A stretch of DNA of 64,000 nucleotides from positions 10,664,001-10,728,000 of the forward strand of contig QCXZ01000053.1 of the NCBI GenBank assembly GCA_025024175.1, written 5' to 3'. The stretch comes from Rhyzopertha dominica. Lineage: Eukaryota > Arthropoda > Insecta > Coleoptera > Bostrichidae. Position 1 is the first letter of the stretch. Every line of letters begins with the position of its first letter. Made by a program: the position numbers and the translations under genes. Of this stretch, positions 21,923 to 33,559 are shown in pieces. The notes below the pieces were generated by a model. The model was not told the DNA's origin and did no database searches. It saw only the letters and a list, made by a program, of their open reading frames with translations.

Positions 21923-23222
21923 TGGGTATTATCACTTTTGTTTGAAAATTACGTGAAATGAATCTTGAAGTGCATATATATCGTACGCCATTTAAAAAAA
22001 AACAAAAAAATATTTGTAGGTAGAGAATTTCAGGTCTGAAATTCGAATCTTAGGAGTCACCGCCAAAACGCTTCTATCCAAGGTTATTCCATTTTGTGAC
22101 GTCAAGTGTCATGTAAACATTACCGAGGAACGTTCTGTTTAATGGTGTTGTATCATTCTTGTATTGGAAAAGATTTTGTGTGATGTTTATTGAAAGGACG
22201 GTGTAAGAGGTGGCACCAAAAAGTTATTTGTGTAGTTTTACAAGCATCTATTATGTATGGAAAACAAAACAAGTGTTGTTTTGTACATGGTTATAAAAGT
22301 ACTTCAGTCAGTACAGCTAACAAAATATTTTTGTAACAGTTCCTCGAGATTATCAACGCATGAAAAAGTTGTTTAAGGCCCCCTAGACGTGATACGCCGA
22401 AATTTCAAAGTTTGTTTTTCTGTTGTGAACATCATCTAAGTTCTTAATGTAAGTTTTATTATTCTTTTTGGGGTTATAGGTGTTTACCATTCAGTTTCCA
22501 TTTTGTTATAGCTTAAAGAGGATATGGAAAATTATATGCGTTTTAAGTTGATAGAGGGAAATGTTATAATAAAGAAAGACGTTTATTTCCTATATATTCG
22601 ACTGTTAGCCAGACCGGAAACGAGCCGCAACGGCCCCGAAAATAAATGACAATTTATATTTATTTTGACCTCTAAAATAAATATCAAGTTTAGGGTACAT
22701 TTTTGATTCTTACATTTTTATGTTTACAAATAGTATATGTCCAACAACCCACTGTGTTCAAATTATCAATGCTACGTTAATTTGATAAAAAGTTCACTTA
22801 TGCTGTTGCTTTTACGTTCCTCATCTCCGCCGCGTTGAACCGCTCGTCGCTGTACACAAATTCCATAAAAACGAACATGCCTTCAGAAGTCATAACTCAT
22901 AAGTATTTAACTTCTTCTTGGCGTATTTTAATTCGCTTGTCACAAAATGAACGCAAACAACAAACTGATAAATTGACGGGCTGAGGCTGACGCGTGACGC
23001 GCTGCCCCTAGATGTAAACAAGCGGCCATTTACAAGACACCTGACGTCACAGCCAATATATTCGCGTTTTGGCGGTCCTTTTAAATATTCACATTTTTAA
23101 TATTAAAAATACACCTTACGATCCATTTTTTCGAATTTATAAGCTGTCACAGCTGTTTTGTGGATTAGATGCTACCTATTAATAAGCAATTAAATAAAAT
23201 ATAAATACATGGCAAATACCCA
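21923..23222 (-). mobile_element. THAP-exon element, copy C (reverse orientation)
   Basis: 1300 bp, inverted relative to copies A, B and E, with TGGGTATT and AATACCCA ends. The right flank has AT; the left flank is GT, so the duplication has mutated. Here the THAP exon is on the + strand (about 22190-22440): QNKCCFVHGYKST, a short frameshift, then VPRDYQRMKKL... and FFCCEHHL with the Cys and His ligands intact. EDMENYMRFKLIEG follows at about 22518. The MEFVYSDERFNAA frame reads on the minus strand from about 22867. Confidence 0.85.
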
Positions 23223-24804
23223 ATTTGTGAGAAGCCACTAGAAATGTGCATTGACGATTGCTGGTTTGGATATTGAACTGTTTCACATTTTGTTTAGGAA
23301 GATTACCTACTTTTAGAATAATGTCAACAGGAAATTTTATATGCTAGGTGGAATGTGCGATCGACTTGGAATCATGCAGTATTGTTTAAAAATTGAATTA
23401 AATGAAAATTCCATATCAACCCAACGATTTATTGGAAAAGTGTGTAGATATAATTATTTGAGATAAATAAGAGAACTTAACAATTCACCCTTGAAACAAT
23501 TGCGATGAGCTTATAACAGAATCACAATTCAACTGAAAATAAATAACAGAATTGATTTTCGTTCTCTATGTAACAGGCACTTCAGAACTCACGATTTTTT
23601 TTTGGTCAGAGATGATATAGTGATGAATTTTTATGGAAATCGACTAAACTTAATTCATAATTTGAAATTAGCTTTCTATCAAAACTGGAATGTATTGTCC
23701 GAGTCAAATATGTGCGATGACAAATCGCAGAATAAATATTTCGCAAATGGATTTGCTGTCAAACGACATTTGCGCACATATATAACAAATGTAATTTTAT
23801 TTTAAGCTGAATGCGTTTTTACAAACTTTTAATTTTACCGGAAACATTCAATTGGATTCTTTCTATAGAGTTTTCGAATTTTTTTTACTTTCTTTAAAAT
23901 AAAAAAGAATCAACGAAATATTTCGTTCCTGTCGCCAGTTATGAGTGCAAATAAAAATTTAGTTTCTGACCTTCTGTAAATCCCGAATTTTCTTTTGATG
24001 AAAACTTTCCCAGAACCAGATCAAGCAAAACAAGAAAAAAGAATTACGCCAATCGTGATTTAGGGTCGCTAGTTCATACAACATAACAACCATCGCAAAA
24101 CACCTTATCTCTTTTTTTCGAATTTTCTAATTTTCCGAGAAACGTTTTCAATTTTTTCTTGCCTAAAAACCTTATTTGGACTATGATGAACATTAAAAAT
24201 GATGCAAATCGGCCCAGCCGTTCTCAATGATGCGCTTGCCAAACAACGATATTTAATTTTTACCTATATAAATTTTTTCCTTTGCACTGCCCGTGGTGGT
24301 GGTCCATCTTAGGCCTTTCTAGCGTCACCTGCCATTTTGTGAAAAACTCGAAAAAAATCGCGAATATATTATAAACTAAATACAAAAAATAGGACAGTTC
24401 GGATTTTGCAGTTTAATAATAAAAAAAGAAATGCTATTGTACAGATTGCATTCTAAATAAACTCAACATATATAATTTGATTTTTTTAACAGAATGGTAC
24501 CAATATTTTCGAACTCATTTCGAATCCAGTCGGTAAAGTGACGTAAATGCTAATCTGTCCAAGCGACGATATCAGTTGTATGTGTCAATTATAGCGACTG
24601 TTGTATAGTAATTTGATGCGTTTTCTTATTACTTACTGCTGTAGTTACTGCATTGTTTCTCCTGTATTTTGTTATTTTTCAAATCTCGAACGAGACACAT
24701 TAGGAGTCCCTTGTCTGTTACCTAAAAGAGTTATTAAAAAAGTTTTTAATGACTGGTTCTGTAGATACAAGGTGCAAAACGAACAAGCAGACCACTTCTT
24801 GCTA
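23223..24804. other. Intronic DNA between inverted repeat copies
   Basis: No recognisable coding motif. It separates copy C from repeat copy 2, and together with 21464-21922 forms the spacer of a large inverted repeat. Short open frames here show no conserved residues. Confidence 0.35.
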
Positions 24805-25667
24805 AAAAACCATTGCAAATTGAATCAATACTTCCACATCCAGTTGTCAAAGTGACATTTACGTTTTTATTTCTTATACTATACGATTAGCAATCAGGTT
24901 TTGAGTATTTTTTTTCTCTACCAATTTTTCGAAGACAAACAGTCCTCGTGATATTAGCAAAAATATACAAATTTTTAAAATCGCTTTTTTCCAAATAACT
25001 CAAAAATTATTACCTTAACAAAAAAATTACAAGAGTGCTTTCTGATCAGAAATTTGATTTTCTATAAAACATCAAAATTAAAAAAATCGCACGAGCAGGG
25101 TCCAAAATAGGTTTTTTGAAATATTTCGAAAATGTCAAAATTTTGGATAACTTTTTTTGGACACTTTTTGTGAGAAATTTTATTTCCTATCTGATTGTAT
25201 TTCATTTTTTGAATATATGAAATATATTCAGAGATATTTAGGAAAAGCCGTTTTCTTTAAGTGACGCTTTTTTGCTAATATCTTTCAAACAGTTTGCTGC
25301 ACCGAAAATTATAAGAACGAATAATACTCGCAGTTATACTAATAAAACGAAAAGTAAAAATTTGCAAAAAGGGTAGTTACCCCCCAATTTCGCCCCCTTT
25401 CCGATACCCTATTTACCCCACAAACAATAGGTCGCTTTGGGTAGTTGAGATTTATATGTTTGCCAAATTTTAATTTCATATATTTAGTCTTTCGAAAGTT
25501 ATCGTGTCCACAAACAAAACCACAGACACACAGACAGGAAATTTGTTTTTGCTCAAATGTTGTTTTTTTTCGTTTTCGACCATTCTAAAGCGAATGAGCA
25601 AATAAAAATTTTTGAATTTTTTTTCGCAATACAATACTTCCCATCCGTTGGATATGGAAGTAAGTAG
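24805..25667 (-). mobile_element. Hairpin-ended interspersed repeat, copy 2 (inverted)
   Basis: Reverse-orientation counterpart of 20649-21463, about 860 bp. It starts (plus strand) AACCATTGCAAATTGAATCA and ends CCATCCGTTGGATATGGAAG, so the terminal hairpin is at the right. Shared internal landmarks include GACAAACAGTCCTCGTGATA and GTCTTTCGAAAGTTATCGTG. Confidence 0.75.
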
Positions 25668-27039
25668 CAAATAGGTAACGGTCGATGCAGAGTATTATCA
25701 AGGAANGTAAATTTCATTGATAGAAAACCAAATGGTTTGACGACATCAGAGGTTCATTTTTATTTAGGGCGACTTGACTGTCATATTTCAACAACTGAAA
25801 AGTCTACAAGAAATACAGGGGAGGCTTCGCAACTGCGAAACATTCATAATATACAACAGGCATATAGCAAGTGATCCAATTTGGACATGTTCAAGAGTAT
25901 TTGAAAAAGTTCATCTTAAGTTTGCCAATTCAATAAATATTCGAAGTAGGTGTCTGTTGTCTTTAATAAATGAAACTTCTCATGTATAATTCGGCCTGTT
26001 CCTCGGCCGACGACGGTAACAAAAAAAACAGCATCAAAGCACAATATAACACTCATAATATAAAAATAACATCTGCTTTGGTAAGTCCATTCGGTTAGTA
26101 CGGCTAGTTTCATCTTTATTGGGCTTCCTCAGGTGGAAAAACCGAAAGATATAGTCATTAAGGCTTTGAAGAGCGGAGTCCGTACTGACGTTTCAGAAGC
26201 TTCAGAACCGAGTTCATCGTGGACGTAATGGCACACAAACTGACTGGCCAAAAACTAACCGAAAGAATTGACCATGCCAGACTGGCGTCATGACCTCACC
26301 AAAGCAAATGATATTTTAACTCGTTTTTATTAACGTGCATTCGCGTCTGTTTGCATGTTTTGTACGAGTCTTGCAATCGATTGTAAATTAACTTTCTGAT
26401 GAGCTGTATACTTGAAATTTTAAATATAACTCAATACTGCATGACCATGCAATATTAACTCGCTCTGTTATCATTCTGTTTGATACTTGATAGCGGACAA
26501 ATAATTGTTATATAGGAAACAAAGCTCTATATGTGTTGTTGACGTCATCTTTATTTGGCAAAGTTTTATTAGAGAGGTATAATAATTTTCGATTTCAGAT
26601 ATGATCAGATGAAGAGAAACTCAAATAAACATGAAATTTACCACATTATTATAATATCATCAACGTGTTGAAAATCGATTGCAAAATTTGACCAACGTAA
26701 GATCAAAAGCAGAAAATACTTGTTACATAAAAAATTTTACTACGTTTTTGAAATGGATTAAAAGGTATAAAATAATTCTTCCTACAGATTTATAATCACA
26801 TGCAGATTTCTAACTTCATACAGATTCTTAACCCCATATAGATTGTCATGAGAGTGACACGATAAACAATTTTATAGCTATAAAAATATTAACATTATAC
26901 ATTACATTATTAAAAAATAAAATATAAGGGTAGGTGGCTGCATTGCATATTGAAAATGCAGTGTAATAACAAAATTTGATTGCATTGACACATTTTGACT
27001 GTATCTCCTTTAAACTTTCCAAGATACTAAGAAAATTCA
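25668..27039. other. Intronic DNA, unassigned
   Basis: No coding or repeat boundary is recognised. The right part may belong to the Penelope-like element that becomes recognisable at about 27040. Confidence 0.3.
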
Positions 27040-27850
27040 ATCTGCTATTGGCTTTTAAAACTCGAAACAATTTACATTTCCACTTGGTTAGAAACAACGA
27101 TTCTTTGAACCATTGGTTTTAAGTCTGGGGTTTACTCCATTAATTGTTCGAATTACCTATATGTGGGCCAATCGGGAAGGAGCATTGGAATTATAATTAA
27201 AGAACATTTCATTGTGTCTCATCAAACAGAACTTCGGATTTAGATAATACTCCCCCCTTCTTTTATCAGTCAGNGTTGAAGTGATTTTAAGAATGCAAAA
27301 CTATTGCACAGTTGTCCAAAGGGTGGTAAATTGAACGTTTTGGAAGCTTTGGAAATCAAAAGGTTGATAAACGACAATTCTCGGGTATGTCTTTCCTTCC
27401 CCGTTTTAAAAAAATTATTGTCTTTTCTTAAATTAAATTTAGTAATACGCATTTTGCTATGTATACTACTTTTAGTATTTACTTCGCTTTTCTTTACTGA
27501 TTTCGTTTTCGTTGTTTTCATTTTGGTTGCTTTTCGACTTAGTTACCGTTGCCGACCGAGCATGGTTTGTCATTCCACATTCGGTTGTCATCTTTCGTTT
27601 CGGATTTGCAATGCTGTGGTCATTTGTCTTTCATTGTCACTGAGACTTTAGCACGACCATACATTTTCATCATGCTTATTTTAATGTTGTAATCTTATTT
27701 TATCTGTAACTTATTTGTTTATTGTTAGGTAAGATATATTGTGTTCTAAGGTTCTACGTACCAGTGTATCTTCCTTTCAACTGTTAGCTGAAGATAAGGG
27801 TGAATTCCCTTGGAACATGTACTAATTAATACAATTAAAGCATGTGCAGT
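27040..27850 (+). pseudogene. Penelope-like element remnant with GIY-YIG domain
   Basis: Plus-strand translation shows AFKTRNNLHFHLV (27047 on), SGVYSINCSNYLYVGQSGRS (about 27126) and IIIKEHF. This is the GIY-YIG endonuclease signature (G-VY---C, Y-GQ-GR, KEH). After a stop and a frameshift, LHSCPKGGKLNVLEALEI (27304 on) matches the C-terminal K-LN-LE--EI block, also found at 3-179. The GIY-YIG domain is the retrotransposition endonuclease of most Penelope-like elements. The reverse transcriptase core is not recognised upstream, so this is a 5'-truncated, decayed copy. The region 27780-27850 with GCTGAAGATAAGGG is probably 3' UTR. Confidence 0.72.
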
Positions 27851-28860
27851 AAGACATTGCTTCATTTGTTTTATTTTATTATTCTGAAATTATTGCAAAA
27901 ACCTTAAAGTTATACCCAAAACGGTGCGTGGTAATGTGAAATTTTGACACCTAAAGAAGAAAGCTTTCGGCATTGTGTCATCGACATGCTTGTTTGATAC
28001 TACATGTGCACTGTTTAGTAAAGTTCAAGTAATCGAGTTAAAATTTATACAGTATACAAACTTAGATTATTAAAAAATACCGCAGTATAAAGCGATAAAA
28101 AAACACTATATCTTCCTCACATTTTTGAATGCTTTACAAACGCACGCTCTTCTCATATTTTACGTAATCCTATTTATTTTCAATTTTTATAATATCAAAT
28201 ACGTTACTTTTTTTGATAAATTCACCTTTACGCATGCTATTAAGACTAGTTCAACGATCTACAACTAGCTGTATTGTATGTTTCCAAGACTGCTTAATTT
28301 TTCCCCATTTGCTGAGTAAAAATTAATTCGGTCATGAATCAAAAATCTAGTACATTTTTGTGTAGAAAATAATTTCCACACCAACAAATGTTATTTAATG
28401 TTATTTACGGTTTCATAGTACATAGATTGATGCAAATGCGGTGTGTGTGCACTTTATAAAAAAATAATGCGACATTATTTTATGTTTACTTCATCTGGTT
28501 CTATTATGATGCTATTAAAGAAAACGAAGTTGTATATAGCCTTGAAGATGTATAAAACCTGTATAAGATAGCTTATTTAAAAGAAATTTGTTTTCAAATA
28601 ATCGATGACTCAAGTATAATGATATACTTTATTAAGTTTCTTACAATTTTATGCATAATATAAAGTTCCCACCGTACTTACGTGAAATAATTTAAATATT
28701 AATATTACATTAGTTTGCAAGTATTCCGAAGTGTTGCTAATAGGTACTAAAAAAACTTGGAAATACCAATGTGCAGCCTTCTTCAAATCCTTAATATAAT
28801 GATCATTGTGATTTTATTACTAAATAATTCATCGCTTTTTACGGCTATTTTTGTTTTCAG

Positions 28861-28990
28861 GACCATTCAGGATCCAGCCAGCCAAAGACTGACGTGGTAC
28901 AAGCCACCTTTGACCGTTCTAGTTATAAAAAAAGTTCGAGACGTCTCTGTTCTGCAACCTTTCGTTCAACTAGTACAATGGTTAATAGAG
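28861..28990 (+). CDS. NADK: NAD kinase, shared exon entering the catalytic domain
   Basis: Acceptor TTTTTGTTTTCAG|G and donor GAG|GTGAGT. It encodes TIQDPASQRLTWYKPPLTVL followed by VIKKVRDVSVLQPFVQLVQW and LIE. The block matches animal NAD kinases closely (human IQDPASQRLTWNKSPKSVLVIKKMRDASLLQPF). The VLVIKK strand begins the N-terminal Rossmann-like part of the kinase fold. Its first base completes Met with exon 10753-10836, or Arg with exon 14704-14813. It ends at a codon boundary and joins E-EKRM at 49825, matching human LMEEKNM. The following intron is about 20.8 kb and packed with transposons. Confidence 0.95.
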
Positions 28991-30770
28991 GTGAGTTTAT
29001 TAACTATTTGTAAGTCATAAGTCCATAATGTTTGTGCAATATACCAGTAAAAATACGTTAATAATTTAACAATTTCTACTGGATTCCTTCAGCATTACAC
29101 AAAAATTTACACTACTTTCTGGCAGTCGATAGTAACAAAAAATGTGACATGAGAGTGAAATTAAACGCCTCAGGCAAGCCTCAGTTTCGTTGTTTATTTC
29201 CGATACGTAAAATTTTTGGACAGGTTTTTACACCTGTTAACTAATGCTACAGGTATCTAGAGCGTGAGCACGTGAGTAAGCAGAATTCGGTCAATTCGAA
29301 GGCATATTTGCATTATGAAAGTCATGAAGGCAGGACCGTATTCGCCTTGGCTAACGTGATAAACAAAAAAAAATGTGTGTATATCGATATACCTGTAATT
29401 TCAACGTGAGTACGTCTGACGCATTGTGAACAACTAACGAAGTTTTTTTTTTTAAATTAAAAATAGTACCTATTGACATCATTTGATGTCATTGCTTATT
29501 GGGAGGAATTCACGAAATTTATCCCAAAACGAAGATCAAACGTGTCGTAAGAAGGCTGTGAGTAGAATCAAATTTGAAGAAAGTTTCGGCGTCACTTTTG
29601 CAACAAATACAAATGTAATAAGGGCAAGTGATTTTGAAACGAGCACGCGGTATATGTGTCGCTTATTAAACCTATTTCAACTCATTTGATGAAGTAACCA
29701 ATGCGCTAATGTCTATATTTGTTGTCCGTGTCAATTATTCCGACTGCTGTGTTCTGCTTTGATGCTCTTTGATACCCCTTTGTGTTACTAAATTATTATT
29801 CCCGTTTTTCTCTTATTCTTGCATACACAAATTGAGACGAACGATAGATAAGAAAATTCTAGTAGCTACTTTTTTCTAGTACGCGCGAATTTTATAAATC
29901 TCCAATAAAACCTCTTTCGTACGATATGCTCCAAAGTTGTTTAGACCTTAACATAAGCATATAAGGAGAAATTATTTATCCTTCAGCGATCCCACATAAC
30001 ATAATCGAGATTGCTGCCTTGGCGAAGTTTTTCACGTTTTCCGACTTTTACATCAAATGGGACAGTTTCGTTGCAAAACTGCGGTTGGTGGAGTAATATA
30101 AATCCTAATTTTACACTAAAAGCCAACTACGAATATGCTTTTAAAACAAATGTATACATACTGCTGTGGCATTTAGGGAAAAAATTATTGCACCTTTCTT
30201 TTTTCGGGAATCTTTGAGTGGTTTTCCAGCAGGATGTTTGGGAACACTCTCATCATATTTGTAGTGAAATAGTAATACATCGGCAATTCCACTCGATACT
30301 TTTATGTGGGATTATTTGTAAATGTGAATCATTTTAGATTAACAGTTTTGTAAATAATTCAAGGAATAACTCCTGATGTGTGTGATATAATAGGACGATT
30401 ACCTGAATCGAAAGGGAGGCTGGGGAACAGTCAGTAAATTAATGAAAGATAATGTTTGCTACTATGCATTATAATTGTGCACAAACTTTTATTTTAAAAA
30501 TTATTATTGTTAGTGAAGATTTTGCAAAATAATAATTAGAAAAATTGAGACATACGAGCTTTCAATAAAAGTAAGAAATAGTGTAGGTTATGGCGATCAC
30601 GTTGAATAATATCATTCTGAGAGCAACTTGTAAAAAAGTTTTATGACTTTTGTCATGACATACGTAGATATAATATATCTATAATGCCATAAATAGGTGA
30701 CATTAGATATTTAAACACATTTTTAAACTTAAAGCAATAAAAATTAGGTGCTTCATTTTTAGGCCAATTT
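28991..30770. other. Intronic DNA, unassigned
   Basis: No recognisable coding motif or element boundary. ACACACCCTATATATATAG at about 30781 could be the worn end of a Tc1/mariner-type element, but its partner was not found. Confidence 0.3.
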
Positions 30771-31067
30771 TATATTTTTTGACACACCCTATATATATAG
30801 CATACAAATTCCGATGTCTGATGGTTGCAATGTCATCCAGAACTTCTTCTCGAAAAACTAAAACTAAATAAGTTTTTTATTTGTAGCTAACTTTCGTAGA
30901 CCCACTGCTTATTATTGAATGCCGTTTTACTATATATTAGAAGAAAAAGTAAGGTTTCACAAAAATAAACTATCCTGTTAATTAATGTTTCTAAAGAAAT
31001 ATTATTATTAAAATTATTGTATAAATCTGGCGGAATATTTTAAATACATCAACTTACTTTGCTTATA

Positions 31068-31386
31068 CAGGGTTTTTATAAATGATTCATGCATCCAGGG
31101 CGCTTATGGAATTATCGATTAAATTAATTTGCCGCCCCTCAAGAAAGTGAACACAACTATTGCTTTGATGTATACTTTTGCCATCTATCAACACATATTC
31201 TGTAGTGTTTTGTGGGATAATTAACTTTAAGGTTGCAGAAAGCTCACATTTCGGAGCTGTGGTGTGAAATTGATCTGCAACCTTCAACTACTATCGCCGT
31301 GCATATTGTAGCTTGGCAGCAGTTACAAAAAGGCGGCACAAGGAATTCATAAATCAACGCCGCCCGCGTTGCATGAATCATTTATA
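31068..31386 (+). mobile_element. CAGGGTTTTTAT MITE, short copy
   Basis: Begins CAGGGTTTTTATAAATGATT after TA (31066-31067). It shares its left ~240 bp and right ~110 bp with the neighbouring copy but lacks much of the middle. The right end stops at GCATGAATCATTTATA, where the next copy's left end begins, so its terminal GAAACCCTG is missing. Confidence 0.7.
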
Positions 31387-31388
31387 TA

Positions 31389-32201
31389 CAGGGTTTTTAT
31401 AAATTATTCATGCATCCAGGCGATTACATAAATTTGCCGCCTCTCATGAATATGAACACGACTATTGCTTTGATAGATATCTACTTGTCATCTGTCGATT
31501 GTCGATTTGATATTTTTAATATGAAAAAAAAACGCGTGGGAGTGTGAGTTTTCAATATATGCTGTAGTGTTTTCTGGGATAATTGACTCAGTAAGCTCAG
31601 ATTTCGGAACTGTGGAGTGACAAGGTTTCGTATAACTTTTAGGTTATGTATCGTAATTCTAAGGTGACTACAGTAAGCCTGTTAATTCGTACTGTGATGG
31701 ATTAAAAGATGTTTTTAGCCTGCCACAATAGTAAAATTCAGAGAGGTTAAATGACAGTGACGTTAGCTACACTACCGGTGTACCTGGTATTTTAAGTGGA
31801 CGTTTTCTAACTTAGAAACTTTAAACAGCTAAATTGTNGCGGTGCAATGTGCAATGCTAGTTGCAAAAGAAGTGCAAATATTAAAATAGGGAAGGAAATA
31901 GTTAAATTTATAAAGCCATGTCTGAAAGGCTATGACCGCACCAAAAGGGGGTTATGACGGACTTAGTTGTGTAGCTTCATACAAGTAAATTAGTGTTGTT
32001 ACTTACATTTGAAAGAAAAAATAACCGTAAATTGTTAGAAAATCTTTATAAGACCATCAATTTCGTGGATATAACTTCATCCGCAACCTTCAACTACTAT
32101 CGCCGTGCATATTGTAGCTTGGCAGCAGTTACAAAAAGGCGGCATAAAAAATTCAGAAATCAACGCCGCCATTGTTGCATGAATCGTTTATAGAAACCCT
32201 G
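31389..32201 (+). mobile_element. CAGGGTTTTTAT MITE, full copy
   Basis: An 813-bp element with CAGGGTTTTTATAAATTATT at the left and TTTATAGAAACCCTG at the right; TA flanks both ends (31387-31388, 32202-32203). The near-right block (GCAACCTTCAACTACTATCG on) recurs in the short copy. A weak open frame (31993-32193) lies in this block, but the short copy does not keep the frame, so it is probably not coding. Confidence 0.78.
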
Positions 32202-32367
32202 TATATACGAGTGCAAATTGTAAACGTACAAAATTTTCGTAGAACTAGATAAGTATCGAATTAGTTTGGCGCTGGCGTAGCATTTTATTAATTACTTATC
32301 TAACAGGATAGTTTTTTTTATTAAACATTACTTTTTCTACCAATAAATAGTAAAAGGGCGTTTCATA

Positions 32368-33276
32368 TCTTATTTATACAAATAATAATCTTATTTACCG
32401 CAATGAATAAAACTGTTTGGTGTGTTGATGTGTTAATACATATCTATAATAATGGTAAAGACGTTCGATTTAAGCACTTTTTATTACAATAATTTTCTTT
32501 TATTAGTTACTGGCAGCTTTAACTAGGTGTAAAAAAATTAGACCATCTTATATATAACTTGTCCAAGATATTGATGACATCATGGGTTTTAATGCCAGTT
32601 GTACTTCTTAGCCGCCTGTTGCGAGAGTTTATTAACCTAAATTAAGTTCCAAGAAGTTCCTACCCAACAGAAATCGATGACGTAATGAAAACATTATTAT
32701 TGTATTTTTCCGTATCATCCTAAGCAAAAACATGATGGATGTCGCTCTTTACATTTTATACGTAAGTATTCTGTTATTGAGACAATTATCTTGCCATTTG
32801 CACCTGTTCGTGTTTCTAATTTCGAGTCGTTTAGGTAATTACAGACTTTTTTTTAGCCGAAGGTTGCCCGTTACATCAAAATAAATTCGTTTCCACGAAT
32901 AAGAAACATCTGGTGTTCTTTCGGGTCAAAGGTAGTGTTGGGAATTCTTATTTACATTGATAAGGTTTATAAATATTTCATACTTGTATAAAACATTATT
33001 TTAACAGATCACACTGGTGGCATCCGTTGGTAACATGTACTTGTTCGATTCGAGAATCGACATGTTATCACGAAGTCCACGTTCGTTATGTGTGGATCAC
33101 ATAAGAACCGCATAAAGATAACATTGTTTATTTTGGTGGCAATGTTTGATAACTTCCTTTGTACATTTGCTTAGAATTGGAAATTTTGGCAGCCAAATTT
33201 ACCATTTTATATCCTCATAGCTAAAGACAGACCTCTCAATATTGACTAAATGTATATCAGCCTAATTACGTTTACA
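32368..33276. other. Intronic DNA, unassigned
   Basis: AT-rich sequence with no recognisable motif. Confidence 0.3.
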
Positions 33277-33559
33277 TACAGGATCGCTACAAAGTATGGA
33301 ACCAGCAGGATATTTCAGGTTCTGTTCGACCGATTTTTCTGAAATTGTGCATGGGCCTATGGGTAATTAAAATGCATTTTCTGGCATTTTTTCAACTACT
33401 TGTCAGCTCTCGTTTCCGAGATATGGGCGCAAGTTGCATTTTTTTAAATGGGAAGGGGGTCAAAAGGCACATCATTAAAAAGGATATTTTTCCTGATTTC
33501 AAAAATGTGTATCAGATTTGTAGAATTTATTGCTTCTGAGTCGATAAAAGTGTGATAAC

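Larger units (their letters stand above)
30921..32360. mobile_element. Outer foldback arms enclosing two MITEs
   Basis: The left arm 30921-30987 (GCCGTTTTACTATATATTAG on) and right arm 32285-32360 (ending AATAGTAAAAGGGCG) are inverted repeats of about 65 bp sharing AACTATCCTGTTA. The MITE pair at 31068-32201 lies between them. The termini of the outer element could not be defined. Confidence 0.55.

Noticed and set aside
31087..31287. Minus-strand frame inside the short CAGGG MITE
   Set aside because: The longer sibling copy does not keep the frame.
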